Shown here in pieces: positions 60,131 through 64,000 of a DNA stretch of 64,000 bases. Positions within the stretch are counted from its first letter, which is position 1; each line of letters opens with the position of its first letter. A program made the position numbers and the translations under genes. This DNA comes from Viscum album (taxonomy: Eukaryota > Streptophyta > Magnoliopsida > Santalales > Viscaceae): the NCBI GenBank assembly GCA_963277665.1, contig OY728153.1, positions 277,424,250-277,488,249 on the forward strand. Reading direction: 5' to 3'. Below the pieces are notes generated by a model. That model did no database searches and was not told the origin of the DNA. It saw only the letters and a list, made by a program, of their open reading frames with translations.

Positions 60131-61331
60131 ACTAACCTATAGTCATGGTTTTTTAAAAGTTAAAAATGTCCTTATAGATGATTAAGGTTTTCGATTTATT
60201 CCTTCTTAGAATGAAAGACCTATTGAATACTACTCAAATCTGAAACAAACTATGGTCACAAATTTCTCATGGTCCCTTAGATTATGATATTGGATATGGT
60301 GGTGATTATGATGCTTCCTAATAGTGTGACAATGATATTTAAATTTTTCTTTTCTTTGGTTCTTCAATACATGAGGGAATAAATTATTTCATGACCCTAG
60401 TTGTCTTTCTTTTTCCTTTTCCATTCATTTTTAATAAAAAAAGATCGTCCCTAACATTACTGGTATATCATATATCACATACATTGATGTATTATCAAAA
60501 ACTATGACAAAATTTGACCATAGAGAAGAATGATATGTTGGGTGCATCACAAGTTTTATGATATTGATTGAATAAGTCAAAAAATTGAGTTTTCACTTTC
60601 GAGTTAGTGGATCGAGATATCTTAGGACCTCTTATTGATAGAGGACTAGTATATTAATTACATGGATGTGGGGGATTATATATTAGTTTGTTTTATGGTG
60701 TTAAATATAGATAAAACAATCATATGTGTTGATAAAATGAGTATGTAATATTCTACATTATATAATAAGATAAAGGAAATATGTTATACAGTGATCATTC
60801 AGATGCTATTTTTTCCATTGTGACATTATTTTTATTCTTAAAGGGTTCCTTGACATGTTTCTCGATATCAATATTGGACATTATGAAATCTCACTATATG
60901 ACACAGAGAAATAGAAAGAGAGGGTCGTACATGAATTTTATCTATAATATCAGTAAAATTATTTTTCAATTAAATATGGTCATTAAATATTACTATCACT
61001 ATGTGAAATAATAATTATTTGGATATGTTGATTTCAAAACTTCTATCACCATTTATTCAGGTTAAGAATATATATGAGTTGAATAATGATAAATAAATAT
61101 TATTGAGTTATAAAATAAAATATTTTATTATTTATTGAATGAATAACATAACGATATTTAATAAAAATAACTATATATTATTGAATGTTGAATATATGAC
61201 CTGAAGAAATTATATAACGAGTTAAGGGACTGATTGAAATTATATATTTTATTTATCGTTATCTAAATAAATATTTTATAATTAATTTAAAAAAATTATT
61301 TAAATATCCATGAGTTATCATATGTCATGGG

Positions 61332-61333
<2 letters not shown>
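60131..61333. other. AT-rich sequence without recognised genes
   Basis: No LINE ORF2 endonuclease or RT motif was recognised. Open frames such as 60781-61011 (76 codons) show no recognisable motif. Confidence 0.4.

Positions 61334-61362
<29 letters not shown>
61334..61362. repeat. (TTA)n microsatellite
   Basis: An uninterrupted run of TTA triplets, nine to ten copies, immediately after CATGGGATT. Perfect repeats of this length are polymorphic in plant genomes. Confidence 0.95.
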
Positions 61363-64000
61363 TTACATATAATTTACTTAGAAAAACTAATTATGAAAAT
61401 AGAGCATTTGTAATTATTAATTGTTTAACACAATTTTTATAATCATGATTATACTATTTTTTACTTTTAAATGGGAATTTTTATTAAAAATGAATTCTCT
61501 CATGACTGAAGAGAACACACTCATAAACAGCCTCATGAAGGAGGGGAAATCCTTCACCTACCTCTCTTGATTGAGAGAATAAGAGAAAAAATCCTTAAAG
61601 CCCCAAATATTTCTTTTTGAGATCAATTATGAATGATTCCAGGAATGTGGTTCCACTATTCCATCACATAGAGATTCAAATTAGTTGTTCCATGATTCAT
61701 GGAGAAATTGGGGAAGTAGATAGAAGAATTTACCTTTGTATTTTCACCATAATGATGCTAAAAAAGAATGTGACAAATTGATAATCAATGAAAAAATAAA
61801 AAATCACGATGAGGTAATTTTGTTACTAATTAAATTAAAATTTAAAATTTAAAATTCTATCTATTAAGACTTAGGGGTTTCATTTATAATTTTTTCAGAT
61901 TTATACATGGAAACAGATGTAAAAATTGTTTGATATGGGTCAAACCACTTCGGTTGGACCGCAAAAACCCTCAATATTCATAATGTTTGAAACTCTACTA
62001 AAACTTCCACTCATACATCAAATTTATATCTAAAATACATCTTAAATTTTAATAACCATTACATAATATGTCATATTTCATGTTTTTTATTTAAATATGC
62101 ACACAACATCACCATAAATGGGAATAAGAATAATACATACTTCATGTATACAAAGGAAATTATATTTAATTAATTAAAATTAATTCATAATGTAAATATG
62201 AACTATTTACATTATTCAATTAAATTAATTCTTAAATAAATAATGTTTAAATATATACAAGAATATTATGATGTGTACTAAATCTATTAGGATAATTTCA
62301 CATCACATGTACTAAAATTTGTAAGAAAATCAACTACTCGTTTTTATGTTCATCCTGCATAATGTGAATTATAATATTAAATTAATTTACATTAATAATT
62401 AATATAAAAATTATACATATTCATAAAAAATTAACCATGAAACTATGTTCCTTGGATTTACTAGTAATGAATAGTAAATATCATACAATAATCTGAAATA
62501 AAAAATAGTATGTAAAAACACATCTATGTTTCTAAAAATTCAAAGGGTTTGTTTGTAGTGTCCATAAACCACGTTTACACACAAAAAATCCATTTATCAT
62601 GGGAATAAATTTCAATCATTTCATTTGGAACCTTTAAACCTCATTTGAAACTATTCATTTATTCTATATTTTATGAGTATAATAAGTAAAATAAATGAAC
62701 ACATTGTATAACATTCATTTAGGAATATTTATTTTCATCATTAATATTACCCAATCAGTAATACATATTTCTAAAATAATATTGGATAAAAAGTTACCAA
62801 ATTGGATTTAAAAACAACAACACAAGACCAATTTAATTTATGATCAACCTCTATTTGACTTATGAAAATGAAATTAATGCAATAGAAATCAAATAATAAC
62901 CATTCACATGCATGGTTTATTTTAAACCATGGTGATAAAAGACTATAATATATTATAATCCTTAATTAAAAAAAGTAACAAACATAGTAAAACTAGAAAT
63001 ATAATATTTGATATTTTAATATTAATAAGGGATCATTAATGACTTATTAACTCTAAATTATTTAAATTAATTCCTTCAAAATCCAAATTTATAACCTAAA
63101 TATCAATGAAATAAAATTACATTCATCAATAACAAAATTAAAATTTAAAAAATTATTATTTTATATAAAATGTTTAACATAAAAAAATTATATTTAATAA
63201 AAGATTACATTGTGAGATGTATTTTATGAATGTAATATGTATAAAATTGATTCTTATATCTATTTAGAAAATACTTCATATAAAAACATTTGATTCTTTT
63301 ATCTATTTAGAAAATACTTCATATAACAACATTAATCATTATCAGTTATAAAATAAATTCATTATACCTCTAGATGATGTTATGTTGTATTGCTTACGGA
63401 ATTCTAAAATTTTATATTAAATTACAAAATATGGTTAGATATATATATTCATATTATTTGGGTTATTATGAAAATAACATCCCTTATTAGTTGTTATATG
63501 AATCATATAAATAATTATAGGAAAATATGATAACGTAATAATATTCAATTTCAAAAATTACTTAATGAAGTTGACATGATAAGAAATATTTTCCTTTTTT
63601 TAAATGTTATCTAAAAAATTAATTTAGATTTAAAAATGATCAAAATTTCTTATAGTAAAATCATTCAATAAAAATCATTGGTTAGTGATACTCAACTAAT
63701 ATTTCATTATGATATTTATTATCTTCCCATATAGTGTTTCCAAATATAGTATATAAAAATGAATGAAAAATTAAAATTCATATAATGTAATAAATAAGAG
63801 AAAAATTTCCTCCATCCAACATCACATAAATAAAATTATGGAATACACATTAAAAATTATAATTTGAGTAAACATAATACCCTATTTATATAATCTAAAA
63901 AAACGTTACAAGACATTAATGTTTAGTCATTATATGTAATTTTATATTTTATCATATATATTTTAATTTGTATGTAATCATGATATCATAATATCACCCT
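61363..64000. other. Very AT-rich non-coding sequence, LTR-like
   Basis: No coding domain. Base composition and texture resemble the giant LTRs at 28125-32312 and 35915-40325, and it may be a fragment of a similar LTR, but I could not anchor an alignment. A 43-bp tandem duplication lies at 63247-63332. Confidence 0.35.
63247..63332. repeat. 43-bp tandem duplication
   Basis: Two adjoining 43-base units begin TTGATTCTTATATCTATTTA and TTGATTCTTTTATCTATTTA and differ at only two positions (41 of 43 identical). This is far less divergence than in the surrounding repeats, so the duplication is young. Confidence 0.88.

Overview
This window looks like intergenic DNA from a large, repeat-rich flowering-plant genome. 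I see no intact host gene, tRNA, rRNA, bacterial operon or CRISPR array. The longest open frame is about 125 codons, and it is a piece of retrotransposon reverse transcriptase (RT). The sequence is very AT-rich and CG dinucleotides look scarce, as expected when methylated repeats decay by C-to-T change. The lineages present (Athila, Tat, chromovirus, Ty1/copia, LINE) are typical of seed plants. The species cannot be named from this sequence.

Layout from left to right. (1) 1-5090: a minus-strand chromovirus cut by the window edge, with RT, protease, Gag and a probable long 5' LTR. (2) 5535 to about 8700: a plus-strand chromovirus tail with integrase, chromodomain and probable 3' LTR, head-to-head with the first. 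(3) 8700-13200: mostly unrecognised, with protein-like frames at 10735-12300. (4) 13240-16957: two copies (A, B) of an unclassified repeat; a third (C) lies at 40690-41760. (5) 16958-27775: an almost complete Athila element on the minus strand. It has paired LTRs of about 1.7 kb, a near-matching target duplication, polypurine tract, decayed primer site, Gag, protease, RT, RNase H and integrase. (6) About 28125-40325: a minus-strand chromovirus with exceptionally long LTRs (about 4.2-4.4 kb) around only about 3.6 kb of interior, with no recognisable gag. (7) 42150 to about 47200: a minus-strand Tat-lineage pol remnant, with repeat C on its 3' side. (8) 51870-52605: a decayed tandem array built on a CTCATCA box, with a nested 106-bp order, followed by 57-bp units. 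(9) 55360-57912: a plus-strand Ty1/copia integrase-RT-RNase H remnant. (10) 58720-60130: a plus-strand LINE-type ORF1 (DUF4283 plus zinc knuckle). (11) 60130-64000: AT-rich DNA with a TTA microsatellite and a fresh-looking 43-bp duplication.

The elements are dead: every frame is broken, and several catalytic residues are changed. Nothing here looks like a working novel system. The best leads are the nested CTCATCA array, the three-copy repeat with a recurring stem-loop (possibly a Tat 3' region), and the gag-less chromovirus with giant LTRs. All family calls come from reading translations by eye; no database search or alignment was run, and domain limits carry errors of tens to hundreds of bases.
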